Shown piece after piece: positions 34,028 to 42,352 of a DNA stretch of 64,000 nucleotides. The position numbers and the translations under genes were made by a program. The notes under the pieces are model-generated. The model saw only the letters and a program-made list of their open reading frames with translations. It was not told the DNA's origin and searched no databases. Origin of the DNA: Thermoguttaceae bacterium (GTDB lineage: Bacteria; Planctomycetota; Planctomycetia; Pirellulales; Thermoguttaceae). The stretch's first letter is position 1. The number at the start of each line of letters is the position of its first letter. The stretch is from NCBI GenBank assembly GCA_017434455.1, contig JAFRFG010000065.1:1-64000 (forward strand), read 5' to 3'.

Positions 34028-36223
34028 ATGAGCGGTGAAATGCAAAACGACGGTAACCAGACCGGTCATACCCCCCAAACGGTTCCGCTGCCCGACGCGA
34101 AACAGCGGGCCTGTGACGCGGCGCGGATTATCGCGGAGAACCACGGAGTAGATATAAAGGTCCTTGACCTGAGGAAACTCACCCCGGCGTTCGATTTTTT
34201 CGTGATCGCCTCGGGGACGAGCCGTCGCCAGCTCCACGCGGTCAGTGACGAGATAGACGACTGTTTTGAGAAGAAACTCGGCGATCGGCGCCGCGGAATC
34301 GAGGGGTATCAGGAGAGCCGCTGGATCGTTCTCGACTACGGTGATGTCGTTGTCCATCTCTTTGAACCCGAAAAACGGGAGTTTTACGCGCTGGACGACC
34401 TTTGGGGGAAGGGAGAAGAGATTGCGTGGGATCAAGAGGTGAAACTCGGGGGAACGGAACCGTCCCAGACCACCTTACCGGGGGGGCGGTTTCTCACGCC
34501 GTTGGAGACGCTTAAAAAGCGGTTCGCCGAGGCACTGACCGGCCTGATCGAGTCGCCTGAAGAAGCCGCCGAGATGGTTCGTCCCGTGCAGGACGCCCGA
34601 TTCGGTGATTTCCAGGCGAATATGGCGATGCCCCTGGCCAAGCGGCTCCATAAAAATCCGCGTGAGGTCGCGGCCGAGATCGTTTCCCGCCTGAAATGGG
34701 ATGACATCCTCCAAGAGCCGCAGATCGCCGGTCCCGGGTTCATCAACCTGACCTTCCGTGCCGGGGCGCTGGCCGAGATGATCGCCGCCGCCGAGCTCGA
34801 CAAGCGGCTGCGTGTTCCGGCTAGAGAGAATCCCCAAACGATCGTGATCGACTACTCCGCTCCGAACGCGGCCAAACCGATGCATGTCGGTCATGTCCGC
34901 TCGACCTGTATCGGAAGAGCACTTTGCAATATCCTTGGTTTTCTTGGGGACCGGGTCATCTCGGACAATCACCTAGGTGACTGGGGAACCCAGTTCGGGA
35001 TGATTATCTACGGCTACCGCCATTTCCTCGATGAGGAGGCGTACCGTGTCTCGCCCGTGCGGGAGCTAACCCGGCTCTATCGTTTGGTTCGCCAGAAGGC
35101 CGACGCGGACGAAGAGGTGATGAAAGCCGTTCTGCAGGAGACCTCCAAGCTTCACCATGGGGACGAGGAGAACCGCCGCCTTTGGAAATCGATCCTCCCC
35201 AGCTGCCTGGATGAGATCAATAAAGTCTATGACCGTCTCGGGATTACCTTCGATCACACCATCGGCGAGTCGTTCTACAATGATCGCCTCGCCCCGATGG
35301 TTGAGAAACTCAAAAGAGACGGTATCGCCAAACAGACCAATGGCGCCGTCGGTATCTTCCTCGAGGGGGAAGAGGTTCCGATGCTCATTCAAAAGTCGGA
35401 CGGGGCCTTCCTTTACGCTACAACTGACTTGGCGGCCCTGCGGTATCGAATCAACGAATTCCACCCCGATAAGATTCTCTACGTGGTCGATTTCCGTCAG
35501 TCGCACCATTTCGAGCAGCTGTTCAAGGCGGCGAAACTCCTTGGGATGGATCCGGAACTGGTTCATGTTAAGTTCGGAACGGTGCTGGGGGACGACGGCA
35601 AGCCGTTTAAGACCCGCAGCGGCGACACCGTTGGTCTGGAGTCCCTTTTGGATGAGGCGCAGCGGCGGGCCCTGGCGATCGTGACCGAGGGGCGAAAAAA
35701 CGATTTCTCAGAGGAAGAAAAGGACAAAATCGCCCGAACGGTCGGGATCGGCGCCCTGATTTACGCCGATCTTTCTCAAAACCGAGAGTCGGACTACACC
35801 TTCAGTTTCGACAAGATGCTGGCGATGAACGGGAACACCGCCACCTACATGCAGTACGCTTACGCTCGGATCCGGACCATTTTCTCCAAGGGGGAAGTCG
35901 ATCCGCTTGAGCTGCGCCGTCAGCTTTCCGAGGGAACGGCCACGATCCTGCTGGAGCATCCGGCCGAGCGGGCGTTGGCGCTGGCGCTTCTTAAGTTCGC
36001 CGACGCGCTGGAGATGGCGGCCAAAGATTACCGGCCGAATCACCTGACCGCTTATCTCTATGATCTGGCGGGACATTATTCGACGTTTTTCGAGAACTGT
36101 CCGGTTCTGAAGGCCGAATCGGCGCCCAAGCGCGACAGCCGGCTGATTCTGTGCGACTTGACCGCGCGGACGATCCAAAAGGGGCTGGCGCTTTTGGGGA
36201 TCGGTACGGTGGAGCGAATGTGA
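34028..36223 (+). CDS. argS: Fusion of ribosomal silencing factor RsfS and arginyl-tRNA synthetase
   Basis: One uninterrupted frame of 731 residues encodes two proteins. Residues ~25-132 are a complete RsfS/YbeB domain (KVLDLRKLTPAFDFFVIASG, TSRRQLHAV, GIEGYQESRWIVLDYGDVVV, HLFEPEKREFYALDDLWG), the factor that binds ribosomal protein uL14 and blocks subunit joining. After a ~25-residue linker, residues ~155-731 are a class I ArgRS: N-terminal additional domain, HIGH as HVGH in APNAAKPMHVGHVRST (about 283), VHVKFGTVLGDDGKPFKTRSG, and the anticodon-binding domain with MAMNGNTATYMQYAYARI. No stop or frameshift separates them. A TTG at 34025 and an ATG at 34040 are alternative starts; none has a strong Shine-Dalgarno. 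Confidence 0.95.
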   Translation: MSGEMQNDGNQTGHTPQTVPLPDAKQRACDAARIIAENHGVDIKVLDLRKLTPAFDFFVIASGTSRRQLHAVSDEIDDCFEKKLGDRRRGIEGYQESRWIVLDYGDVVVHLFEPEKREFYALDDLWGKGEEIAWDQEVKLGGTEPSQTTLPGGRFLTPLETLKKRFAEALTGLIESPEEAAEMVRPVQDARFGDFQANMAMPLAKRLHKNPREVAAEIVSRLKWDDILQEPQIAGPGFINLTFRAGALAEMIAAAELDKRLRVPARENPQTIVIDYSAPNAAKPMHVGHVRSTCIGRALCNILGFLGDRVISDNHLGDWGTQFGMIIYGYRHFLDEEAYRVSPVRELTRLYRLVRQKADADEEVMKAVLQETSKLHHGDEENRRLWKSILPSCLDEINKVYDRLGITFDHTIGESFYNDRLAPMVEKLKRDGIAKQTNGAVGIFLEGEEVPMLIQKSDGAFLYATTDLAALRYRINEFHPDKILYVVDFRQSHHFEQLFKAAKLLGMDPELVHVKFGTVLGDDGKPFKTRSGDTVGLESLLDEAQRRALAIVTEGRKNDFSEEEKDKIARTVGIGALIYADLSQNRESDYTFSFDKMLAMNGNTATYMQYAYARIRTIFSKGEVDPLELRRQLSEGTATILLEHPAERALALALLKFADALEMAAKDYRPNHLTAYLYDLAGHYSTFFENCPVLKAESAPKRDSRLILCDLTARTIQKGLALLGIGTVERM

Positions 36224-36288
36224 GCGAGCAATACAAACAATCGGGTTTGTGACCCCGGTGGTGGGTTTTAACGAAAGAGGTTTTAAGG

Positions 36289-37860
36289 ATGATCCGTGTT
36301 TTCAACACTCTGAGCCGAACCAAGGAAGATTTCGTTCCGGTGCGGGAAAACAAGGTCGGCATGTATCTTTGCGGGCCGACCGTCTATAAACCGAGCCACA
36401 TCGGCCATATGGTCGGGCCGGTGATCTTCGACACGATCAAGAAGTATCTCGTCTATTCGGGGTATGATGTTACGTTTGTCGTCAATATCACCGACGTCGA
36501 CGACAAGCTGATCCAGGAATCGAATCGGCGCGGCCTCCCGATGGCCGAAATCGCCCGCGAGATGACCGAGGACTACTGGTCGAATCTCTCCGCGATGGGG
36601 GTCGACTCAATCGATAAGTTCCCGAAGGCGACCGAATATATAAATGACATCATCCGTTTCACCCAGGATCTGATCGATAAGGGGTACGCCTACGAGTCGA
36701 ACGGCGACGTCTACTTCAAGGTCGAGAAGTTCGAGGGGTACGGCAAACTCAGCAATCGGACACTCGATCAGATGCTCGGCGAGGGGGGCGGGACTGCCGA
36801 TCGGAAGAGTTCCAGTTTCGACTTCGCCCTGTGGAAATCGGCCAAACCGGGGGAACCCTCCTGGGATTCTCCCTGGGGAAAAGGGCGCCCGGGCTGGCAC
36901 ATCGAGTGTTCGGTGATGAGCTGCTCTTTGCTGGGCGAGACCTTTGATATCCATGGCGGCGGCCTGGATCTGCAATTCCCCCACCATGAAAACGAGATCG
37001 CTCAAAGCGAGGCCCGCCACGGAAAACCGATGGCGAAGTACTGGATGCACAACGGGCTGATGCAGGCCTCCAGTGAGATCGGCAAGCTGGGCGGACGCAA
37101 GACGCACGCGGCCGCCCCGAAGGAGGGGGACCTCGCCTCGCAGGAGGGAGGAAAGATCAGCAAGTCCAAGGGGGCCAGCGCTTTCCGCGATATGCTCAAA
37201 ACCATCAGCCCCGAGCGGATTCGCTTCTTCCTGCTGTCGACACATTACCGCCGTCCGATCGACTACAGCTTGGAGCGCTTAGCCGAGGTGGGGAAGGGGC
37301 TGGAGACCTTCTACCGCTTCTTCCAGCGGTTTGAGCGAGTGACGAAGCGTGATTTCTACACGGTCCCCTTCCCGAAGACTCGCGTGGAGGGGGATGCCTT
37401 CATCGCTCAAACGGCCGCTCTTAAGGGATCTTTAGGACAAGCGATCTGTGCCGAACGCGAAAAGTTCCTCGCGGCGATGGACGACGACTTCAACACGGGG
37501 AAGGGGATCGGGATCCTCTTCGATATGCTCCGAGCGCTGAATCGGTTCATCGAAGAGCGAAAACTCGAGACCGAACCGACGGCCGACGGGATGGAGGAAC
37601 TGACCGCGGCGGTGTCACTCTTCCGTGAGGTGACGGCGGTTTTGGGGCTCTTCCTCAAAAAGATCGAGGAACCGAAAGCCGAGACGGCCGACGATTCGCT
37701 TTCCGACGCTCTGATGGCGATTCTCATCGAGCTTCGTCAATCGGCCAAGAAGAATAAGGATTACGCTACGGCCGATAGAATTCGTGACGCCTTGACGCCG
37801 TTGGGGATCAAAATCGAGGATCGTCCGACCGGTCCGGTCTGGAGTCGGGTCAAACAGTAA
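36289..37860 (+). CDS. cysS: Cysteinyl-tRNA synthetase
   Basis: Class I aminoacyl-tRNA synthetase charging tRNA-Cys. Visible are the zinc ligand and nucleotide site MYLCGPTVYKPSHIGH, the second zinc region WHIECSVMS, HGGGLDLQFPHHENEIAQSE, and KMSKS as KISKSKG (about 286-292). A stretch of about 20 residues (GKLGGRKTHAAAPKEGDLAS) is inserted just before KISKS. Total length (523 residues) is somewhat above the E. coli enzyme for this reason. AAAGAGG precedes the ATG. It follows the argS fusion by 65 bp, so two synthetases are clustered, and its stop is only 3 bp from the next start. Confidence 0.95.
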   Translation: MIRVFNTLSRTKEDFVPVRENKVGMYLCGPTVYKPSHIGHMVGPVIFDTIKKYLVYSGYDVTFVVNITDVDDKLIQESNRRGLPMAEIAREMTEDYWSNLSAMGVDSIDKFPKATEYINDIIRFTQDLIDKGYAYESNGDVYFKVEKFEGYGKLSNRTLDQMLGEGGGTADRKSSSFDFALWKSAKPGEPSWDSPWGKGRPGWHIECSVMSCSLLGETFDIHGGGLDLQFPHHENEIAQSEARHGKPMAKYWMHNGLMQASSEIGKLGGRKTHAAAPKEGDLASQEGGKISKSKGASAFRDMLKTISPERIRFFLLSTHYRRPIDYSLERLAEVGKGLETFYRFFQRFERVTKRDFYTVPFPKTRVEGDAFIAQTAALKGSLGQAICAEREKFLAAMDDDFNTGKGIGILFDMLRALNRFIEERKLETEPTADGMEELTAAVSLFREVTAVLGLFLKKIEEPKAETADDSLSDALMAILIELRQSAKKNKDYATADRIRDALTPLGIKIEDRPTGPVWSRVKQ

Positions 37861-37863
37861 GGG

Positions 37864-39099
37864 GTGGATAACGCGGCGCGCCGTGAAATGTCTCCGGCGC
37901 GTTTTTTTCGTTTTTTCCCGAAGCGCGCTATGGTCAATGATCGTTTTTTCTATTGGCTGGGACGGCTCTTCTACGAGCCGCCCCAGACTGTTTGGAACGA
38001 GCTTCCGACCGCGCGCGGCGGCTCGACGAAGGCCGGTGAGCTGGCAGGCGAAGAGCTTCTTGAGCAAGCGGTGCAATTCTCCGCCGAGGAGTTCTTCTAC
38101 TATCGTCTTAGAGACCAACTTCCCGCGCCGTACCTGGAAAGCTTTAAACAATCCTTCCTGTCCGCCTTCGGCTGTTCGGTTCAGACCGAGATTCCCTTGC
38201 AGGCGCTCTATCGCCTCTTGGAGGAAAACTCCATTCGTTTCGCGCCGATCAAGGGGATCGATCTGGCCTGGCGCGTCTACCCGACCCCGGCGCTGCGCCG
38301 ATTCAGCGACTGGGATATCCTCTTTCATCCGGACGATTGTCAAAGGGCGACGGAAATTCTTTTCGCCAATGGCTGGAAATCCCCCCACTTTTCGCCGGAT
38401 CCGCCGATTCACCACCACTACGCTCCCTTTTACCGGGGGCGTCTTATGCTCGAGCCGCATCGGGCTCTTTCTAGGTTAACCGAGATCGATCCGGCGGAAG
38501 TCTGGGAAGAGATCCATCCGGTTTCGGGGACACGGCACGCTTTAAGTCCCGAACTGTACGCGTTTCTCTTGGAGCGTCACGCCTACGCCGACGGGTTTCG
38601 AGTCAGGCACGTTCGTTACTTGCTCGACGCGGCCTTCTTAATGGCGAAAACGCCGATCAAGTGGGAGCGTGTTCGTCACTTGGCGCGTCGGTGGCATCTT
38701 CCCTATCCCGGGAATTTTTTCGGTGCCTACGCGGCGTTTTTCCCGAAGGAAATCCTTGCCGCGATGAATCCCGACCCTGTTCGCGCCGACGCCTACCGAC
38801 AGCTGATCCGGCTGCCGGAGCAGTTCGGTACGCTCAACCGTGAGGAATGGTCGATGCAGCGGTACCTCTCCTTGAAGTGGGTCCGGAATCATCTTGGCCG
38901 GCTTTCCCCGCGAGGGATACGGAACTATTACAACCTTCCCGCGCGGGGGGCATACGGGCGGCTGATCGGCGGTTATTTTCGAATCATTCGGCAGTACGCG
39001 GGTTTTTGCTTTCACCGATTTGCCCTGCGCCGCTCGGTGAAACGCTATCAGGATTTACTCAAACTGGCGGGGGGGGACAATGAAAACGCTCGGACCTGA
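37864..39099 (+). CDS. Putative nucleotidyltransferase (NTP_transf_5-like)
   Basis: 411-residue protein with the pattern APIKGIDLAWRVYP...RRFSDWDILFHPDD (about 128-160), which matches the uncharacterised nucleotidyltransferase family PF14907 as I remember it: KG, then Y/P, R and a D-x-D pair that would bind metal. Family members often occur with ABC exporters and RiPP or glycan genes. The GTG start lies 3 bp after the cysS stop; ATG 37888 or 37930 could also serve. Its end overlaps the ABC exporter start by 20 bp. No precursor-peptide or PqqD-like gene is visible nearby. The C-terminal half is helical and basic. Function is inferred only. Confidence 0.65.
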   Translation: MDNAARREMSPARFFRFFPKRAMVNDRFFYWLGRLFYEPPQTVWNELPTARGGSTKAGELAGEELLEQAVQFSAEEFFYYRLRDQLPAPYLESFKQSFLSAFGCSVQTEIPLQALYRLLEENSIRFAPIKGIDLAWRVYPTPALRRFSDWDILFHPDDCQRATEILFANGWKSPHFSPDPPIHHHYAPFYRGRLMLEPHRALSRLTEIDPAEVWEEIHPVSGTRHALSPELYAFLLERHAYADGFRVRHVRYLLDAAFLMAKTPIKWERVRHLARRWHLPYPGNFFGAYAAFFPKEILAAMNPDPVRADAYRQLIRLPEQFGTLNREEWSMQRYLSLKWVRNHLGRLSPRGIRNYYNLPARGAYGRLIGGYFRIIRQYAGFCFHRFALRRSVKRYQDLLKLAGGDNENART

Positions 39100-40747
39100 A
39101 ACACCCCTCTTTCGGCTGGCGTTTTGTCGGGATTTTCGGAAATATTCTATTCCGATTCTCCTGGCCGACCTGTTGTTGGTTTTGGTCAGCTGTGTCTCCC
39201 CGCTGGTTCAGCAGCGGCTGATCGACGCCGCCGACAATGGGAACCGCGTGATGGTGATCACCGCGGCGGTGATGGTCGGTGCTCTGTTGGGACTGCGTTT
39301 TCTCTTTGCCTCCCTCTCTCGGTGGATACGGGGCCTTTTGACGATCTCGGCCCGCCCTGTTCTTAAGGCGGGTCTGTTTCGCCGCCTTCTGGCGCTCCCC
39401 GAAGAGTACCTGCGCAGCCGTGGGGCGGGCTACTTTTTTAATCGTGTCCAGAACGATATCACGGAGGTGATCGCTTTCCTGAACGGGGGAAACCTGACGG
39501 TCTGGCCCGAATTCCTCAAGCTTGCCTTGGCCTTGGGGATCATTCTTTGGATTCGTCCCGCATGTGGTTTACTGACGATCCCCTTTCTTTTGCTCCAGGT
39601 ACTTGTTTGCCTGAAGTTTCGTCCGCGCCAGTACGATCTGTCGCGACAGATGCAGGAGTGCGCGGCGACGGAACGTCACGTGATGCAGGAATTCCTCAGT
39701 GGTCACGCGACGATGAAGACCCACGCGGTCTCAAAGCACGCTGGCGATCGTGTCGAGACGGGACTTCGCCGCTGGAGCGCTCTGGCCAAGGCGCGTCTGG
39801 TGAACGAGAACTGGTTTCGTACCTGGATCCAGATGCCGATCTGGCTGTGCAGCGGCATCGTAGTGGTCACGGGGCTGCTCGGAGTCGTTCGCAAAGAGAC
39901 GACCCTAGGTGAGGTATGGGCGCTTCTTCGCCTTTTGACGCTGGTTTTCGCGCCGGCCCGTACCTTGGCGGGAGTCTTTGTTCAGACTCAATCCGCCCGT
40001 TCGGCCTGGAATCGCTTGGCCGAACTGCTGAGGCAGCCGACGGAGCAGGATACCGGGGAAGATTCCTCTCCCTCGGCGCCTCGGCGCCTGGAGGGGGATC
40101 TTCGCTTTCGGGACGTGACGTTTGGGTACTCCCCCGACCGCCCCGTCTTCGATCGATTCAACCTGACGATTCCGCGCGGGCGGACCCTTTTCATCACCGG
40201 GCCGAACGGAAGCGGCAAAAGCACGCTGTTGGCGCTTCTTCTGCGGCTGTATGAGCCGGCCTCGGGGGAGATTTTGATCGGGACAACCCCGATTCGTCAA
40301 TATAGTTTGAGTGACTACCGCTCGCGGATCGGCTATCTGGGTCAGTCCCCGGAATTTATCCGGGGGACGCTCCGTGAGAATCTCCTTCTCGGCTGCCGCG
40401 GCCAAGGCGACGAGGAGATTCTCGAGATCTTTCGTTCATTGGACTGCGAGAGTCTGGTGACCCGGCATCCGGCGGGCCTGGACGCGCCGGTGGCCGAACG
40501 GGGAGAAAATTTCTCCGGCGGCGAACGTCTTCGCCTGGCCCTTGTTCGTGAATTGCTCCGCGACACCGATATTCTTCTTTTTGACGAGCCGGCCGCCCCC
40601 CTCGATACGGAGGGACGGCAGCGTTTTTATACTCTTCTGGAGACACTTCCCGCGGGGAAAACGGTTTTGGCCGTCGTTCATGACCTGCCGCCGGGAGCCG
40701 AGCATATTCTGCGCCTCTGCCCCTGTCCCGACAAAATAGTTGGGTAA
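39080..40747 (+). CDS. ABC exporter, fused permease and ATPase
   Basis: Half-size ABC exporter of 555 residues: six membrane helices (1-310) followed by an ATPase with Walker A GPNGSGKST, Q-loop GYLGQSPEF, signature FSGGERLRLAL, Walker B ILLFDEPAAPLD and the switch His in VVHD. No peptidase domain is present at the N-terminus. Usual role: export of lipids, peptides or drugs from the inner membrane. It overlaps the nucleotidyltransferase-like gene, so the pair should be made in fixed ratio and act together. The signature is FSGGE rather than LSGGQ, a common variant. It has a GGGGGG-rich ribosome-binding region. Confidence 0.88.
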   Translation: MKTLGPETPLFRLAFCRDFRKYSIPILLADLLLVLVSCVSPLVQQRLIDAADNGNRVMVITAAVMVGALLGLRFLFASLSRWIRGLLTISARPVLKAGLFRRLLALPEEYLRSRGAGYFFNRVQNDITEVIAFLNGGNLTVWPEFLKLALALGIILWIRPACGLLTIPFLLLQVLVCLKFRPRQYDLSRQMQECAATERHVMQEFLSGHATMKTHAVSKHAGDRVETGLRRWSALAKARLVNENWFRTWIQMPIWLCSGIVVVTGLLGVVRKETTLGEVWALLRLLTLVFAPARTLAGVFVQTQSARSAWNRLAELLRQPTEQDTGEDSSPSAPRRLEGDLRFRDVTFGYSPDRPVFDRFNLTIPRGRTLFITGPNGSGKSTLLALLLRLYEPASGEILIGTTPIRQYSLSDYRSRIGYLGQSPEFIRGTLRENLLLGCRGQGDEEILEIFRSLDCESLVTRHPAGLDAPVAERGENFSGGERLRLALVRELLRDTDILLFDEPAAPLDTEGRQRFYTLLETLPAGKTVLAVVHDLPPGAEHILRLCPCPDKIVG

Positions 40748-40866
40748 TTTCTCCGGATTCCATCGATTTTTTTGGACAAACGGACGATACCGGCAATACG
40801 GTCTTCCGCCGAAGGCGGGGGAGGTCTGTTTGATGGATCGCGACACAGCAAAAGGAATTGCGGAGT

Positions 40867-42330
40867 ATGAATGCTACCTTCACGAACGTTGGAAGGATTC
40901 CACGGGCGGGGGTGTTAGGCACCGCTGTCGGTGGGGTGGTATTGACGATGGCTATATTGACCAGTTCCGTCCTTTACGCTCAATATAGCAATGCCTTTCT
41001 GATCGACAGCGACGAGATTCCGGCGTCGTTTTCCTCGACGACTTATCTGTCGGCCGGCCTAACGCAGGAGTTGGGGGACGATCTGAGCGTCCCGCCGGTT
41101 CCCCAGGTGTCGACAGAAACCCCATCGAGTTCACTCCAGGACGACACCGCCGTGTCAACGGACGAGCCGTTGTTTAATCCGGACGACTACCTGACGAAGA
41201 GTGAATTCCAAGATCACGCGAGCAAACTGGCCTGGAAGAAGGGGGACTTTACCTTCACCCCCTACGGATTTGTCTGGGTCAACGCGGTGATGAACTCCCA
41301 GGCGTGTGTCACCGACTGTTTTTTGCTCTACAACCAAAGTCCCGATCAGAACGACGCGGCCTCCTGCGGTGTGGACGCGCGAACCAGCCGAATCGGTATG
41401 AAGATCGACGGTCCCAAGGTCTGCGGAATCTATGACCTTAGCGGCACCTTTGAGGCCGATTTTCAAGGAGCCGCCAACGGGTCGCGGAACAAGGGGCAGA
41501 TGCAGTTCCGCAAGGCGTACATCGAGCTGATCGACAAGGCGAACGACGCTCGGCTTGAGTTCGGCCAGGATTGGGATACCATTTCGCCGCTGGCCCCCCA
41601 GATGCTCAACTACCTCCCCTGCGGTTTTGTGGGGAATATCGGTTACCGCCGGGCGCAGATTCGGTACGAGAAGGGGTTCACTTTCTCTCCCGATTTCAAA
41701 TCGAAGTACACCATCGGGATCGCCGATCCGTTCCCGGGGGATTTTCTCACGACCCCCGGTGTCTCGGCCTGTTCCGGGGGATGGCCTATGGTGCAGGGAC
41801 GGGTGGCCTTTAGTTTCGGCGAGCACTGTCATTGCGGCAGGGCGACGACGATCGGTTTCTCAGGCCACATTGGACAGAACGTCTATCAGTTTTCGGGGGT
41901 GACCGCGCGCACGCCGACCTGGTCGTACAACGCCGATCTAGATGTCCCGATCGGCCGTCGGTTCCGTCTTCTGGGGGAATATTTCTTTGGTGAGAACCTC
42001 AGTACCTTCTGCGGCGGGATCAACCAGGGCGTCAACAACGTCACCCACGAGTCGATCCGCGATCGGGGGGGGTGGATCTGTCTGAATTCCAAGCTGTCCG
42101 ATAAACTGACGAACAATATCGGCTGCGCGATCGATCAGCCCTTCGAGGACGATTTGCAGGGGATGGCCGGCGCGCGGACCTGCAACAAGGGGATTTTCAC
42201 AAACTTCCTCTACCAGTGGAACAAGGCGCTGATGACCGGTCTGGAGTTCGGAAACTGGAAGACCGAATACCTCGATATGGCTCCGGGAGAGAACCTCCGT
42301 ATCGAGTTCGCGGCGCAGTACCTCTTCTAG
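40867..42330 (+). CDS. Porin-like outer-membrane protein
   Basis: 487-residue exported protein: signal sequence (hydrophobic VLGTAVGGVVLTMAIL, then VLYAQ), a Ser/Thr/Pro/Asp-rich linker (about 45-105), and a beta-barrel region with repeated aromatic strands such as DFTFTPYGFVWVNAV and QFRKAYIELIDKANDARLEFG. It ends in QYLF, the terminal aromatic typical of outer-membrane barrels. It resembles planctomycete porin-like proteins with an N-terminal extension. At least eight cysteines in the barrel are unusual for a porin. AAAGGA (40851-40856) with a 10-nt spacer supports ATG 40867. Transcription probably stops at the hairpin inside the convergent gene. Confidence 0.75.
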   Translation: MNATFTNVGRIPRAGVLGTAVGGVVLTMAILTSSVLYAQYSNAFLIDSDEIPASFSSTTYLSAGLTQELGDDLSVPPVPQVSTETPSSSLQDDTAVSTDEPLFNPDDYLTKSEFQDHASKLAWKKGDFTFTPYGFVWVNAVMNSQACVTDCFLLYNQSPDQNDAASCGVDARTSRIGMKIDGPKVCGIYDLSGTFEADFQGAANGSRNKGQMQFRKAYIELIDKANDARLEFGQDWDTISPLAPQMLNYLPCGFVGNIGYRRAQIRYEKGFTFSPDFKSKYTIGIADPFPGDFLTTPGVSACSGGWPMVQGRVAFSFGEHCHCGRATTIGFSGHIGQNVYQFSGVTARTPTWSYNADLDVPIGRRFRLLGEYFFGENLSTFCGGINQGVNNVTHESIRDRGGWICLNSKLSDKLTNNIGCAIDQPFEDDLQGMAGARTCNKGIFTNFLYQWNKALMTGLEFGNWKTEYLDMAPGENLRIEFAAQYLF

Positions 42331-42352
42331 AGCGGTTATTTTACGCGAGGCG

